From: Rotaria macrura
Taxonomy: Eukaryota > Rotifera > Eurotatoria > Philodinida > Philodinidae
Assembly: GCA_900239685.1 (NCBI GenBank)
Contig: OENT01000222.1
Span: 94,160 to 158,159, forward strand
Direction: 5' to 3'
Length of the DNA: 64,000 bases
Shown here: piece by piece, positions 38,607-50,709 of the stretch
Numbering within the stretch: the first letter of the stretch is position 1
Layout: every line of letters starts with the position of its first letter
The notes under the pieces: model-generated
What the model was told of the DNA's origin: nothing
The model's input: only the letters and a program-made list of their open reading frames with translations
Databases searched by the model: none
Program-made: the position numbers and the translations under genes

Positions 38607-39395
38607 TCATTTTTTTCCAGAGCGTGCACGATGATTTTGAAACCATATACGAATCGATGACAATGGTAGAAGGAGTTGTGTAGAAAGTTGTTCCTGTTCG
38701 TAGGGTGACGGATATCGACTTTTTTCATACGCTTGAATTAGATGCCATATTTGCCAGTCAGTTAATTTTCGTCGTGACTAGAAATTCGAGAAAAAAATTC
38801 TATGATGAAAATGATTTCGTTCAGAAAAACGATTGCTCACCTTTCGATCGTTAACTGCTGCTGGTGTTGTTGAATGAATAACATTTTCTTTCGCCTCCTT
38901 GTCAAATGTACTTGAAGAAGAGTTCAATGAACTGTAACCAGTATCTTCTAAAGATAGAGTGAACATATTGTTATCAAATTGAATTCCAACATGTAGACAG
39001 AGACATCATGAATGGATTATTAATACTTACCTGCACTTCAGCAACTTACTTCGACTTGTTATTGATAACATTTATCGCATCACGAATGAAAAATTCTAAG
39101 TAACTTACCGTGTCTTCGAAAAGAAAAGGGAGAAGAACTAGGAGTCAAAGTTGATGTATTTAACGAAGATAAAGCTAACGATTCGATTGAATGAAAGTTG
39201 ACGCGTGGTTTATAAGTTGGATGCGGTGTACTTGTTACTTTAATTTCTGTCAGTCTTTGTGAGGAACTAAAATAGACAAGAGAACGAATGAATAAACACG
39301 TGTTAGAACACCCAATACGCATACATTGGACTGGTATTGCAAATATCAATATCGGATGAGCATGATGATTCTTGTTCGTCATTCACTGAATACAT
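38607..39395 (-). CDS. divergent homeobox protein with C-terminal homeodomain
   Basis: Nuclear DNA-binding transcription factor by family. Four exons are predicted: 39395-39325, 39266-39109, 38947-38841 and 38777-38607. Phases close to 168 residues. The first 110 residues are Ser/Thr-rich and without recognised domain. The homeodomain begins near residue 110 at the exon 3/4 junction. It shows helix 1 LTDWQIWHLIQAYEKSRYP, helix 2 SPYEQEQLSTQLL, and recognition helix SIRIWFQNHRARSGKK with the invariant W157, F158, N160 and R162. Homeodomain position 50 is Gln, but position 52 is His instead of Arg. The stop follows directly, so the protein ends at about homeodomain position 59. Class is unclear; it is too divergent for me to place in ANTP, PRD or another group. 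Confidence 0.85.
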
Positions 39396-40412
39396 TTTCA
39401 CGAAATGATCTTACTTTCGTGAGTGACAAGAGTATTTATAAGTAAGTCATCAAGTTATCAAACAATCAATCAATTAATGATGATGCATTAAACTCTATCT
39501 AATACATGTAAATCAATTACAATCATGTGAATAGAATGATGATGATGATGACGTGAACGTATGTGCTTTACGTGTGAGTTACTTATATTCATTCGATTGG
39601 ATTATTGAATGCTATTCAATTAACACATTAAGCAAAGCCATTTTCGTGAAGGACAAAAATTACATGAACATTATGCGATTTTCTATCACTATGAAATTCG
39701 AATTACTATTTCAGCATATATTCAAGTAGTTATAAAGTGCTTTCTTTTCTATTTTGATCGAATTTATATGTACATATCGCTGACAACAAACATGGTCAAT
39801 TAGACATGTTACTACTGTAAGCAGATTGAATCACTTTGAATTTCTCTTGGTATTGATAGTAGAATGAAGAGAATCGTTCTATTGAATATGCGATCACTGT
39901 TTCGAGTAATATGGCTGTTCGATCATGATTATTCGTTATAGTTTAATCTTCTCGCAATCAAAAACGGGCATGAGAAAAAAAAATTTTTTTTTTGCATCGA
40001 TTGCATAAATTCAAGGTACCACTTGTTTATTGATAACGGCAGTAATATACTAGACAGTCGAACCTCCTGCTTTATCGTTTACCTGGTTTCAAAGAAGGAC
40101 AGTGATGTTGTTTTTTGCGATTATATCGATTTTCTCTTTTCGCTTTTTCTTTCATATAGTAAATTTTTTTTGTAAAATGAATATATTGATCGGTTTGTCA
40201 AGTGGAGGAAAGCAATGATTTCATCCGTACTAATGTAAGAGAATAACAACAAGATCAATAAAGATTTACTTATGCATACACACATGTACTTATAAAGTGA
40301 ACAGAAGCAGCGTTATTATTTTATCTACTGGTTAGAAAAAGTCACAACGGTAATATATATTTCTTGTCGTTTAACATAAATTCAATTTCATCAATCAAAA
40401 CTTCTGATTACG
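39396..40412. other. divergent promoter region, homeobox / ARF-like
   Basis: About 1 kb between divergent starts. It includes a short GAT triplet run (39536-39550) and a long A/T run near 39980-39995. No exon recognised. Confidence 0.4.
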
Positions 40413-42060
40413 ATGGGTTCAATTAATTCAAAGTCAACCGTGCAAAATAATCATTTAAATACTTTGAATATGAAGAATCACAATTATTTTCCATCGATGT
40501 CTCGTCTTCATCCAATATTATCAACTTGCAATCGGAAAAGTGATGATGATTTTCTTCATCTTCAAAATAGACAACGGTCATGTTTGAAAAAGAAAGTTCT
40601 TATATTAGGTTTGGATGGGGTTGGAAAAACCGAATTATTCACACGATTAATATGTCATGATAAAAAAAGATTGAAAATAGATCATCTTCCACGTCCAACC
40701 ATAGGTAAGTTAGTTTGGTCGAAAATGAAAACTTAACTGTTCCAAGAGAAAAAAATTATGTGTCACACGTGACATTATCCAACTTGCCATGCTAAGCTTT
40801 CGTCATTTCACTTCTAACATTGCTAATAAAGAGAATAACAGATGATATGAAAAATTCATTATTCATTTACTTCTAGAGATACTTATATTTTCTATGTAAT
40901 AGTATTCTTAATTTATGTTAGCAATTATTTTAACCATGAGCTTTTTTTCACACGAACAAGTTATTGAAGCTGGATTTTTTAGAACTGTTTACATTTTAAC
41001 AAACACTTTTTCCGTCATTGTTGTGAGTTGAACTTGGAAATATTGTAAGAAATGATTTCGATTATCAATTCATACAGTTTCAGTGATGTTAACCATGTTC
41101 TTTTTTCATTTGTTTATTTTCTGCTGTCATAGTCTTGTTTTCCTTACAGAGAGACAATAATTCATGAGAAAGATTGCTGTCGTTTTCTCTCTATGCAGTG
41201 GACAAATAAATAGATAACTGTTGAGTGAAAATCTTCGATGTGTTTTCTAAGAGATAGACAGAACTTCAATTTAACTGTTCAGTTATATTTTATTAAAGTA
41301 ACATGCATGAAAAGTTTTTTTATTTTTAATTCACATCTTATACTGTTTGCTTCGATTTCTGGAAAGAAAGTCGAATAAAATGACGTTTGTTTCTATGAAT
41401 GAGGAAGTGAGATTTAACAATACCACTCACATTATTTCGCATCACGTTTCATAACACGTGAACATAGTTGTGGAAATTATTTTCTCAACAATTTTCTAAT
41501 AGTAGGAAATGATCTGAAAACTTCTTGTTTTTAAATTAGTTGAGTAAGATTAAATAATGTTCTAATATATTTTGTCGATAGGCTACAATGTTGAAACAAT
41601 CAAACTTAGTTGTCATCATTTATTTCATCGTCGATATCATGAAATCACATTATGGGATTGTGGCGGTGAGCCGTCTGTTCGATCATTATGGCCGTATCAT
41701 TATTCTAATACTTCTCTTCTTCTTTGGCTAATTAATATACATGATCGGCCAAGATTAGAGAAAAATCTTGATTTACTATCAGAAACACTCACAAATCCGA
41801 CGCTCAGTCTTGTTCCAGTTCTTATCGTTTTATATAGTTCTTCAAATAGTAATTATCAAAATCAAGAAAAATCTCATAAGAATATAAATGAAGATTTATT
41901 AATTAATTTGGAAATAGGCTGTCATCTTCTAACTATGCTTCCATCAAGTTGTGATAGTGCATTAAAATGGCAAGTTATTAATGTCACATTAAATGGACAT
42001 GATTCTGACAGAGATCTGAAAAAGATTCGTCAATCCTTTCGAGAACTTATGGAATTGTAA
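40413..42060 (+). CDS. aberrant ARF/ARL-type small GTPase
   Basis: Two exons, 40413-40704 and 41582-42060, joined in phase 1 by an 877 bp intron; 256 residues. It starts MGSINSK, a good N-myristoylation context, followed by an unusual ~55-residue extension. The P-loop is GLDGVGKT (66-73). Switch I is RPTIGYNVET (94-103), almost the ARF sequence. Switch II is WDCGGE (122-127), where ARFs have WDVGGQ, so the Gln that positions the hydrolytic water is Glu. The region where NKxD (base recognition) should be reads VLIVLYSSSNSN, with no NKxD. The fold and membrane targeting thus look ARF-like, but nucleotide specificity and hydrolysis may be altered. Arl or an ARF-like pseudo-GTPase are both possible; I cannot name an orthologue. 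Confidence 0.8.
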
Positions 42061-42110
42061 TTAGATTTATTATGAGATTTTTATTTACATTAGTTAAGTT
42101 TTTTCTTCTT

Positions 42111-42877
42111 CTAATCTGGCAGAGAAGAAACTAGTTGTCGTTCATCTTCATCAAAGTTTGTTTCGTGATAGTCTTCATTATTAGTCATTAGTGTTCCTTG
42201 ATTATGAATAGTCATCAAATAGCTACTGGCTTGAGGCATAATCCAGTGTTCATTCTGAAAATAGGACGTTTGATTCACAATATCTTATTTAACATATTTC
42301 AAATATATACTTTCATTCGATTGGCTTCAGCTTGTCTATAGAAAAGTTGTCGCACTTGATGGCTTCGCTTTTCAGTAGCTCTTATTCGTCTAGCCTCATC
42401 TCGGACATGTTGAAATGCTGCAGTTTCATCGTAGATTTTTTCTACAAATGACAGATTCATAAACCATCCATTATAAGTCAACGTACCTTTTATGGACTTT
42501 TCTTTGATACTCGCTGCAGTTTTAGTTGGCAATTTTGCTAGTAAAAAATAAATGTCAAAGCATAGAGTTGACATTGAAGGAATTTCAAAGAAACATGTGA
42601 ACATACGTTTCTTAGTTCGATCATGTGATATTCGCGTTTTTGTACGTTGCTTAATTTCTTTACAAACCAACGTTGATTCTACAGGTGGTACGAGTACGAC
42701 TGAATTCCAAAATTGTTTTGCTAATTTACTTTCATCTTCTAGAGATCCATCGAACACGGTCAACGCTGTGCTTGTTCGTGTATCAATTTCATGAATCGTA
42801 GAACATCGTAAATCTTTCAATAGTTAAAAAAAGAGCTTTCACGGTTTTTCTTCCTAGCATGTAACGTTACTTACCCA
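42111..42877 (-). CDS. conserved-looking protein of unknown function
   Basis: I do not recognise this gene. Five exons are predicted: 42877-42874 (only ATG plus one base), 42813-42607, 42537-42487, 42441-42311 and 42254-42111. All junctions have GT-AG borders and phases close to 178 residues. The protein has no signal peptide or membrane segment. The N-terminal half contains KLAKQFWNSVVLVPPVES. The middle is basic (KTRISHDRTKK, KTAASIKEKSIK). A predicted helix rich in Arg/Glu follows (AAFQHVRDEARRIRATEKRS), and an acidic C terminus ends DEDERQLVSSLPD. The very short first coding exon is unusual and could be wrong. Its stop lies only 50 bp from the stop of the convergent ARF-like gene, so the two 3' UTRs must overlap. 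Confidence 0.65.
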
Positions 42878-44587
42878 TTCTGACAAATGACAAATTCCAT
42901 TCTGTTCTTCGTTACCATAGTAAAGACTCAGATGAGGACTAAACAGTTACAATTGTTTTTTCTCAGCCAATCTTTTATTTTAGCAACAGCTTCTTCGTAT
43001 CTTGAATTCGTTTTTTATCATTTAATATTGATTGAAATACATAACACGTTGCATAAGATCAAGATTTGAACATAATAAAGTTAATCTATTTAAAAATGTC
43101 GGCATTAATTTTTGAAATTGTCCAATTTTGATTCGATGAACCTATCACTTATGCAATCATGGACTTGGCAGTCATTCTACGATCACTATCGTTTTTCGAT
43201 TCATTGCGATTGTAACATGAAGGTCATCGATTTTCGTACATTTCACATCACGTATGAAGCATAAGCAAATCAAGGTTGATTGAGTTAAACGGAAAAGGAT
43301 GCAACGAATTTTTACATCGGCAAATGTTATTTCCTCTCTCAAATAATAAGTATGGTGGCGAAATGCTTTCTTTTTTCATGTCGAATTTATTCTTCTTGAC
43401 AGAATATTTTGTCGATGCTGATGGATTAAATCATTCGAGTCTAAACGATCCACTTCAACTTTGTTTAGCATTTTCTCTTGACAAAAAAAAATAACATTGA
43501 TCGAAAACAAAAATAAGAAAAAAATCATATTTCTTCAGAATAACCTTTCAGCTATGCATGGTTGTTTATCCCCGTCTGGATAATCTGGTAAAAATTTATA
43601 TAAAATTCACATTGTTTATCGTTTGGTTTTAGAAAAAAATCGACCTATGCCACCCTCACTAACGAGAATCATGATAAAAAATGTTCTAATATCAAAGAGA
43701 AAACAATCTGTTTCGTGCGATTTTCTTCAAATGGTCACCAGAGTCAATCAACAAATATCACACGATGAACTATTATTATTTGAATAAACAAGAAGATAGA
43801 AAATAATTTATTGAACATCCTTCTTTACTATTTGATTCGTTGAATTTCAATTAACTTTGATATGATGTATTTGAAAAACAATTTGTTAAACCTTTGAAAA
43901 TATAAAATCATGTTGCAATAGTACTATTGGCCGGGCATCCAATAGGACATTGTAGATATCATCCCTCACTGCTCAAGAAGGATATTTCCAATGGTGGAAC
44001 GATGCTTATGAGCGAAACCATATTTGAATTATCTCATATATACCAGATATGAAGGAAGATACACAGAAATAGCAATAAACTAAATTGTTACATGACACAT
44101 TGATCTTCATGTAGTCAACATCAGTTACTGCTCAATACTTGTATGCTAATAGAAATATTGTGGGTATGTTGTAGTAGAATGAGATAGACAACATGGAGTA
44201 AAAAAAACACAAGAATTTCTTCTAGCTTTCCTTGAGTTTTAAGGAAAATCAGTGACTGTTTCTTGTAATCTTGATGCATCATTCATGGTATACAATCGTA
44301 ATGGATTCTTTTGCACTGATAATATAAAACTACGACGACATTTCATATTTTCAGATAGATATTATCTTCTGACATGTATCCTCCTTCAAGAATATCAGTG
44401 CTTCATTCATTTATATATTGTCGCTTCTGACAGTTTTTCTGAGATAAGATCAGTAATGGTAAGACATCCTAATATTATCTTAGTATCGAGTTATAAGAAA
44501 AAGAGAGAGAAAGAAAAAATAAGCAAGTTCTCATCAATAATCCAGTACTCTAATACATTCGACATATCACAAAAGCATCGTAACGCG
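42878..44587. other. intergenic, no gene recognised
   Basis: 1.7 kb between divergent genes. The frame 43276-43494 on the plus strand has no splice or family support. The open region 44252-44587 is in frame with the APP1-like gene but upstream of its signal peptide; I treat it as 5' UTR. Confidence 0.45.
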
Positions 44588-46068
44588 ATGCATTTATCAT
44601 GGTTTTGTGCGCTGTTGTTCATGGCTTTTATTACTAATATTGAAAGTCAATTAATTCATAAATTACAAGATAAAATAAAAAACGTCGCATCAAAAAATTT
44701 AGGAGTTAATGTTGCACGCTTTGATTATGAGGAGATGATGTTATTTCCTAATGTTGGCTTTCAACGTAAAGAAGGTGACTGGCGTTTGAATTTACACGGT
44801 TGGCGATTTCAAACCTCAAAGCGAAATAAACTTATCGGTAAATCATCATCGGCAGCTGCTCAGCGTATTGCTCGTTTACTTGCTACTACTGAACAAATGG
44901 TTTATTACAATGATACATTTCAACGCGAGCGTTTAAAACCATTCATGGTACAAGATGAAACTAATGAAAAAATTCGCATTATGATAGGTAATAACTATAA
45001 TTACACTACGAAAACAGATGGCGATGGACAATTCCGCACGTCATACATTATTCCAAATGCGGATGTTCAAGCAATGAAACAAATAGTCAACGATAATCCA
45101 ACTGTAACATTTAAAGCTGTCGGAGATAATGCTGATCTTTGGGAAGGAAAAGTTCATTTGTTAGAAAGATATGGACTATCTGTTATATCTGATGTTGATG
45201 ATACAATTAAAATCAGTGAAGTTTTAGATAAAATGCGTTTGATAGCAAATACATTCATTCATGGATTTCGTGTAGTCGAAGGTATATAAATAGATCACTG
45301 TTTTTTACAATCAAGTAAATCGACAGATATTCTATTGATAAACTTCTATAGGGATGCCAGAAGTATATCGTGGATGGAAAAGTAAACACAATTGTTCGTT
45401 TCATTATTTGAGTGCTATGCCTGACCAATTGTATACATTCACAAAAGAATTTCTTGATGAACAAAGATTTCCTGATGGTACATTTCATATGCGGTACATA
45501 TGACATAGTTTCATTTATTATTCCTTAGCTATAATTTATTCTATTTTCGATAGTCACTTCCAATGGGGTTCATCGTCCATTTATAATTTTGTTCATTCTG
45601 TGGGTGAGTGCGAAATCTCTTGTTCTATTCTATGATGATTCTTATGCCATTGAATACGTAGATACGAAAATGCACAAAACCAATCATTTACGTTATTTTG
45701 TTTTTAATTCATTACGTTCCTTGGTATTAGTAGGAGATTCAGGTGAACGTGATCCAGAAATTTATGGAAATGTCGCACGACTGTATCCGAAACGTGTACT
45801 TCGTATATTTATTCGAGCTGTCAAAGGTGAAAAAAACGATGATCAACGATTTTTTACAGCATTCAAAGATGTACCAAGAGAGAAATGGATGGTTTTTACT
45901 GATCCAATCCGAGAGTTACCCAAAGACTTACTTGATCAAGCACCTCCAGCAATACCACTAGTTGCTGGAAAAAAACCAACACCGACCCCACCGATATCGT
46001 CAACCACTGTAGCAGCATCGAAACCAGTGAGAAAGAAACTGACAACGAAATCAGCACCTAAAAGATGA
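44588..46068 (+). CDS. secreted APP1-type phosphatidate phosphatase-like HAD protein (DUF2183)
   Basis: Four exons are predicted: 44588-45281, 45352-45493, 45554-45603 and 45662-46068. Phases close to 430 residues. The App1 catalytic domain is HAD-like and in yeast App1 dephosphorylates phosphatidic acid. Here the nucleophile motif is [12 protein letters not shown] (201-212); later motifs include FPDGTFHMR and [13 protein letters not shown] (319-331), with the family's conserved GDSG and DPE. The chosen start gives a clear signal peptide ([20 protein letters not shown]), so the protein should enter the secretory pathway. That differs from cytosolic yeast App1. An upstream in-frame ATG at 44252 would bury this signal and was rejected. 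The C terminus is a Pro/Thr/Lys-rich tail (about residues 385-430). The phosphatase activity is by family, not shown. Confidence 0.85.
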
Positions 46069-48418
46069 AATTGAAATGTCTTTTGAACAATTTTATTTAA
46101 TTTTTTTCTGAAAATACAAGCGCAACATAGTTTTAGTTAAATTCTATAATCAGAAGTTCTACTTATATAATTCATACTTAGCTGTGTAGACATGGTCAAG
46201 AGCTCATATGCATAAATATGATATAGAGTAAAAAAAAAGGAAGCATCGTATTTCTAGGAAACCAAATTTTCGTGTTAGAAAGAAAATCTAAAACAGCATA
46301 AAACTCTTATTTACTGAGAAATTGATATCACATTTCGCTACATTCAATTTTGTTCATAATGATTAAATGGTAACTGTGCAATACTTTCTTGTGGATATGT
46401 TTTCTTTTATTTATCCGTCACCTATGTAGCTTGTTTTCCTTTTTGTAATTGTATCCATTTTCTCGTGATTCTTTACAAAAGGTTGTTCATTTCTTTTCAG
46501 AACTAAAGAAAAAGTAATGAGGCGAGAGGGGGGGGCGGAGTGTGTGAGAACTTCGATTGATGTAGACTAATCAAATCTTACCGTTTCGGATAATCACTTT
46601 CTACATGTACATTGTAGAAATGACCGGAAAGGAAGACCTCCTGCAATCATCTAATAGAAAATGACTTGAAACTAGCATTTCTTGGATATTAATCAAAAAT
46701 ACTCGAACTCATCAATCATCTATGAGAGATAAAGGCAAGTTTGTACATATTGGAAGTATCAAAGAATATTACAGATATGAATCATCATAGAGAAAAATGG
46801 GTAGATATGAGAAGAGGGATGTATCTCATATCAGTGTTTCTGTTAATAGATTCCAAATTATAGATTCTAATGAATAAACATCAAAACTATATACGACATA
46901 CTGGAAGATGTTTCTATTTGACACAACATCTGTTCATGTAACTTTCAATTAGCGTTCGATACACATGTAAAACACGATGATACCTAATTATATAGGCTCT
47001 CGATAGTATTTATCAAATAGTATAAGTCAAGATAATAAATTATTTTTCTTCGTAATTAAAAAAACTTTATTTAAACCAAGATTGAATCGTATATTAAAAC
47101 AGCACGTCAAAACCTGCTGGTATTGGAATGTACTGGTCATGGTAATGATCTTTTTTGATGAACTTACTGTACTGTAGTGTACAAAATCAATGTGCCTCTC
47201 TCTACTAATACATAAATCATATGTATTAATTTAGTATTTGTGTAAACATTTGTTTTATTTCCCTGTTGGATTAATACAAATGATATGTTGAATGACTTGT
47301 GAAATTCGTTAGCACGCCATTGGTTTTTTAATCTCTGAAACCCACGTTTGAGTTGAGTAACACATCAAGAATCACGATAAATTCGTTTCACTACTTATTG
47401 CAGTGTTTTTATCTGGGATACTGATCATGTGAAAAGATGTTTCAAAATGACACAATAAAACAGAGGATTCGCAAAGCTACTCTATTAGAAGGAATGATTC
47501 TACGTGATCTAGCTGTACAAAAATAAGCAGAGATAACGTCGTTGACTTATTCAGATAATTTTGTAGAGTAGGAGAAAGTTACGAATACGATGAACGAAAA
47601 CATAGAAATTATTGTTTGTACAATCTACTAAAATATCTGAACTCTATCTAAATAATATTTAACTTGACGAGGATATGATACATGAGTTTACGGGCAGTTA
47701 AGATATAAGCACAAACAGGAACATTTAAACCCACACCCCACATATTGATTTTAACCATATCACACTTGATGATATCGTAGCTTTTCTATCACTTGAATGA
47801 AATGAACATTTCATATTCGCTGTTGTCGTCTATAGACATATATATATATAGATATACACTAAAAAACCGGTAAAAACGTCACAGTATAGTATTAGATCCA
47901 ACGTGCTCTGCTCTTTTTTTCCTTATAATTTCTTCTATCACTATACAAGTACTTGATTAGTGAATGATTCATTACTCTACTATCTTGTGTGTAGTTATTT
48001 GATCTTCTAAAATAGTTAACTCACCGAATAAAATGAATACTAAGCAATGCCATAAACTAATGACTTAACTAAGAATCGGTTGCCGATGAAAATAAGAACA
48101 CACGGACAGGAACGCTCAGTCTCACTCACACTACATTTCTGTAGAATTATTGTCTCAACAGGTTCTTAAATGACTAACTAGTTGTACTCGTATTCTCGAG
48201 AATCCGTTAAACCACTCATCTTTGTAAATATGAACCGCTGTCAATTCGCGTTTACAGAAAAACAATACTTGACTACGTACGTCATCTATAATACTCATTA
48301 TCATTGGTCGTCGGCTACTTATGAATCAACATGCAGTTACTTGTTCTTACTGCATACTAGAATATTTTACTCGTAATTTACTAGAAATTATCGTTGTTCA
48401 TACATTTTTTATTGAATA
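46069..48418. other. 2.35 kb intergenic, no gene recognised
   Basis: AT-rich spacer between two plus-strand genes. Noted only: a run of nine Gs at 46530-46538 in a purine-rich stretch, and a TA-rich tract at 47836-47856. The frame 48182-48376 lacks support and is probably upstream sequence of CIAO3. Confidence 0.5.
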
Positions 48419-50655
48419 ATGCTCACGAAAAATTTTTCTGGTGCTCTTCAACTAACAGATTTAGATGATTTTATTGGTCCATCTCAGGTAGATCTATCTT
48501 TGTTCCTGTTTCAATGTTTTATTTTAATGTGATTCGTTTTAGCAATGTATAATACCTATGCAAACGAAAATTGCTGATGATACCGATGATGGCTTGATTA
48601 AATTACGTACGAAAAAATCATCAAACGTAAAACGATTTCTATATCAAACTTATATGTCATTTTCATTTTTGCATACTTTCTAGAAAATTGAACAAGAATC
48701 AACACCGAAAATTGCTAAAATTACATTGAATGATTGTTTAGCATGTAGTGGATGCATTACATCGGCTGAAAGTATTCTGATCGATCAACAAGATTATCGT
48801 GAAGCACAACGTGTACTTCAATTGAATCAATTGCTTGACCCAAGTGTAAGCGTTTTTGTATTCTATATCGAAATCAGTAACAGTTTTCTTTTTTCATACA
48901 GGATCCAAATCGAAAAGTAACAGTAGTTTCAATATCACCACAAAGTCTTTCTTCGCTTGCTGCCAAGTATAAATTAGATGGATTGACATGTGCACGTCGA
49001 ATAACTTCATTTTTAAAAACGAAGTAAAACCTAAGCTTTTGATTAGATAAATTTCAATAGATTTTCTATTGTAGGTTGGCAATTGATTATGTTTATGATA
49101 TATCGTACGCACGAAATTTTACTTTAATTGAAATAAAAAATGAATTTATTAAACGGTTTCAAAATAATCGTCAAAATTTACCATTACTTACTTCTGAATG
49201 TCCAGGTTGGATTTGTTATGCCGAAAAAACTCAAGGAGAATATATCATTCCATACTTAAGTCAAGTGAAATCACCACAACAAATTCTCGGTTCACTTGTT
49301 AAACAAAATAAAAATATTAATATTTATCACATATCAATTCAACCATGTTATGATAAAAAACTTGAAGCATCACGAAAAGATTTCTATGATGAACAGCAAC
49401 AGCAGTACGATGTTGATTGTGTTATATCAACTGGTTTGTATTTTAATTTTAACAACACTCATTTCAATGTTTTCTTCGTACGAAGAAAAAGCGAATCTAT
49501 TCGAATAGAAAACATATTTGATTGTCAATTATTCAGCTTCTATCCGTATTAACGTGTACTCGAATGTACCAGAGCGAGAGAGAGAGAGAGGCGACATCCG
49601 CCTACCCGTCATTCATTCAGTATAAATCTACTTCTGATCGATTTCAAAATTTTTCATGACATGAACTTTTCCTGAACAATTTATAAAACGTCTGCTGGTT
49701 AGTTTTGATGAAGGAATCTTTAGATACAGTAGCTGTCAACTTGACTTACAAAATCTTCTCATGTCTCCATTGATTTTTATCATTGATCACAACATATAGT
49801 CAGTATTATTGTCATGTTTCCACAGAACGTGAAATTGAGCAGACACGATATTAATTTACATACACCATGATTCATCTGAAAATACTGAATGCCTTGGTGA
49901 ACCATGATAGTCTCTTTTCTCATCAGTTTGTAGTCGAGTATGTTTGATCTTATCTTAATTGTAGGTGAATTTGATAAATGGCTTAGTGAAGAACAGTTTG
50001 ATCCACAGAATTATTCTGATTGTAGTTATGATCAACCGTATGCTGAAGCTAGATGTTTTCTTTTAAAGATTTAACAATGTATCATTGACAGATATTGTAT
50101 GAAAGATGAAAATGGTCAAATGATTCTTGCACATCGTGGTAGTAGTTCAGGTGGTTATCTTGATTATGTATTTCGTTCGGGTGCTAAAGAATTATTCAAT
50201 ATTGATGTAAATGATGGGCCGTTAGAATTTAAAACTACCAAGTATGAATAGTTTTTGATTTCCTAGACATGAAATTATTGTTCTTTTTCTTTCTTCATTT
50301 AAGAAATCAAGATTTTCGTGAAACAATCTTAACTGTCGATGGACAAGTTCGACTTCGTTTTGCTTATGCTTATGGTTTTCGAAATATTCAAAATATCGTT
50401 CAAAAACTAAAACGAAATAAATGTGATTATGACTTTGTTGAAATCATGGCATGTCCATCGGGTTGTATCAATGGTGGTGGACAAATACGTAATGTCGACG
50501 TTAATCTAGACGACGTTCGACATATATTTGAGACACTGCCTCATCTTAGTCAACCATTAAATTTGAGAACAGATGATAATATGTCTATCCCATTATTTAC
50601 AGAGTATCGACCGATTGAAAAGAATTTGTTGAATACTTTTAATCTGAAATGGTAA
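48419..50655 (+). CDS. CIAO3: cytosolic iron-sulfur assembly component 3 (NARFL/IOP1/Nar1)
   Basis: It is the iron-only-hydrogenase-like Fe-S protein of the cytosolic CIA machinery, bridging cluster assembly and the targeting complex. Eight exons are predicted: 48419-48487, 48543-48626, 48684-48845, 48902-49023, 49075-49433, 49965-50037, 50092-50241 and 50304-50655. Phases close to 456 residues (human 476). The N terminus [18 protein letters not shown] is nearly identical to orthologues. N-terminal cluster ligands are Cys25 and Cys69-x2-Cys72-x2-Cys75 (CLACSGC). H-cluster-like ligands lie in [28 protein letters not shown] and [13 protein letters not shown]. The C terminus ends NLKW, matching the conserved terminal Trp needed for CIA targeting. 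The 531 bp fifth intron contains a GA microsatellite. NCBP3 starts 54 bp after the stop. Confidence 0.96.
49574..49590. repeat. GA microsatellite in CIAO3 intron 5
   Basis: Short uninterrupted GA tract within the longest CIAO3 intron. Confidence 0.85.
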
Positions 50656-50709
50656 ATTTTCTTTTTCGTTGATATATTTTAGATAGATTATTAAGAAATA
50701 AAAATAAAA
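50656..50709 (+). promoter_or_regulatory. 54 bp CIAO3-NCBP3 intercistronic region with candidate trans-splice acceptor
   Basis: It contains a T-rich run, then GATATATTTTAG ending at 50682, a good 3' splice-site match lying 27 bp before the NCBP3 ATG. No 5' donor can fit between the CIAO3 stop and this site. The only AATAAA lies downstream of the AG, overlapping the NCBP3 leader. This is what an operon resolved by spliced-leader trans-splicing would look like; it is an inference. Confidence 0.45.

Noticed and set aside
44252-44587. N-terminal extension of the APP1-like protein
   Set aside because: In frame, but it would place a clear signal peptide in the interior, and its residues match nothing in the family.
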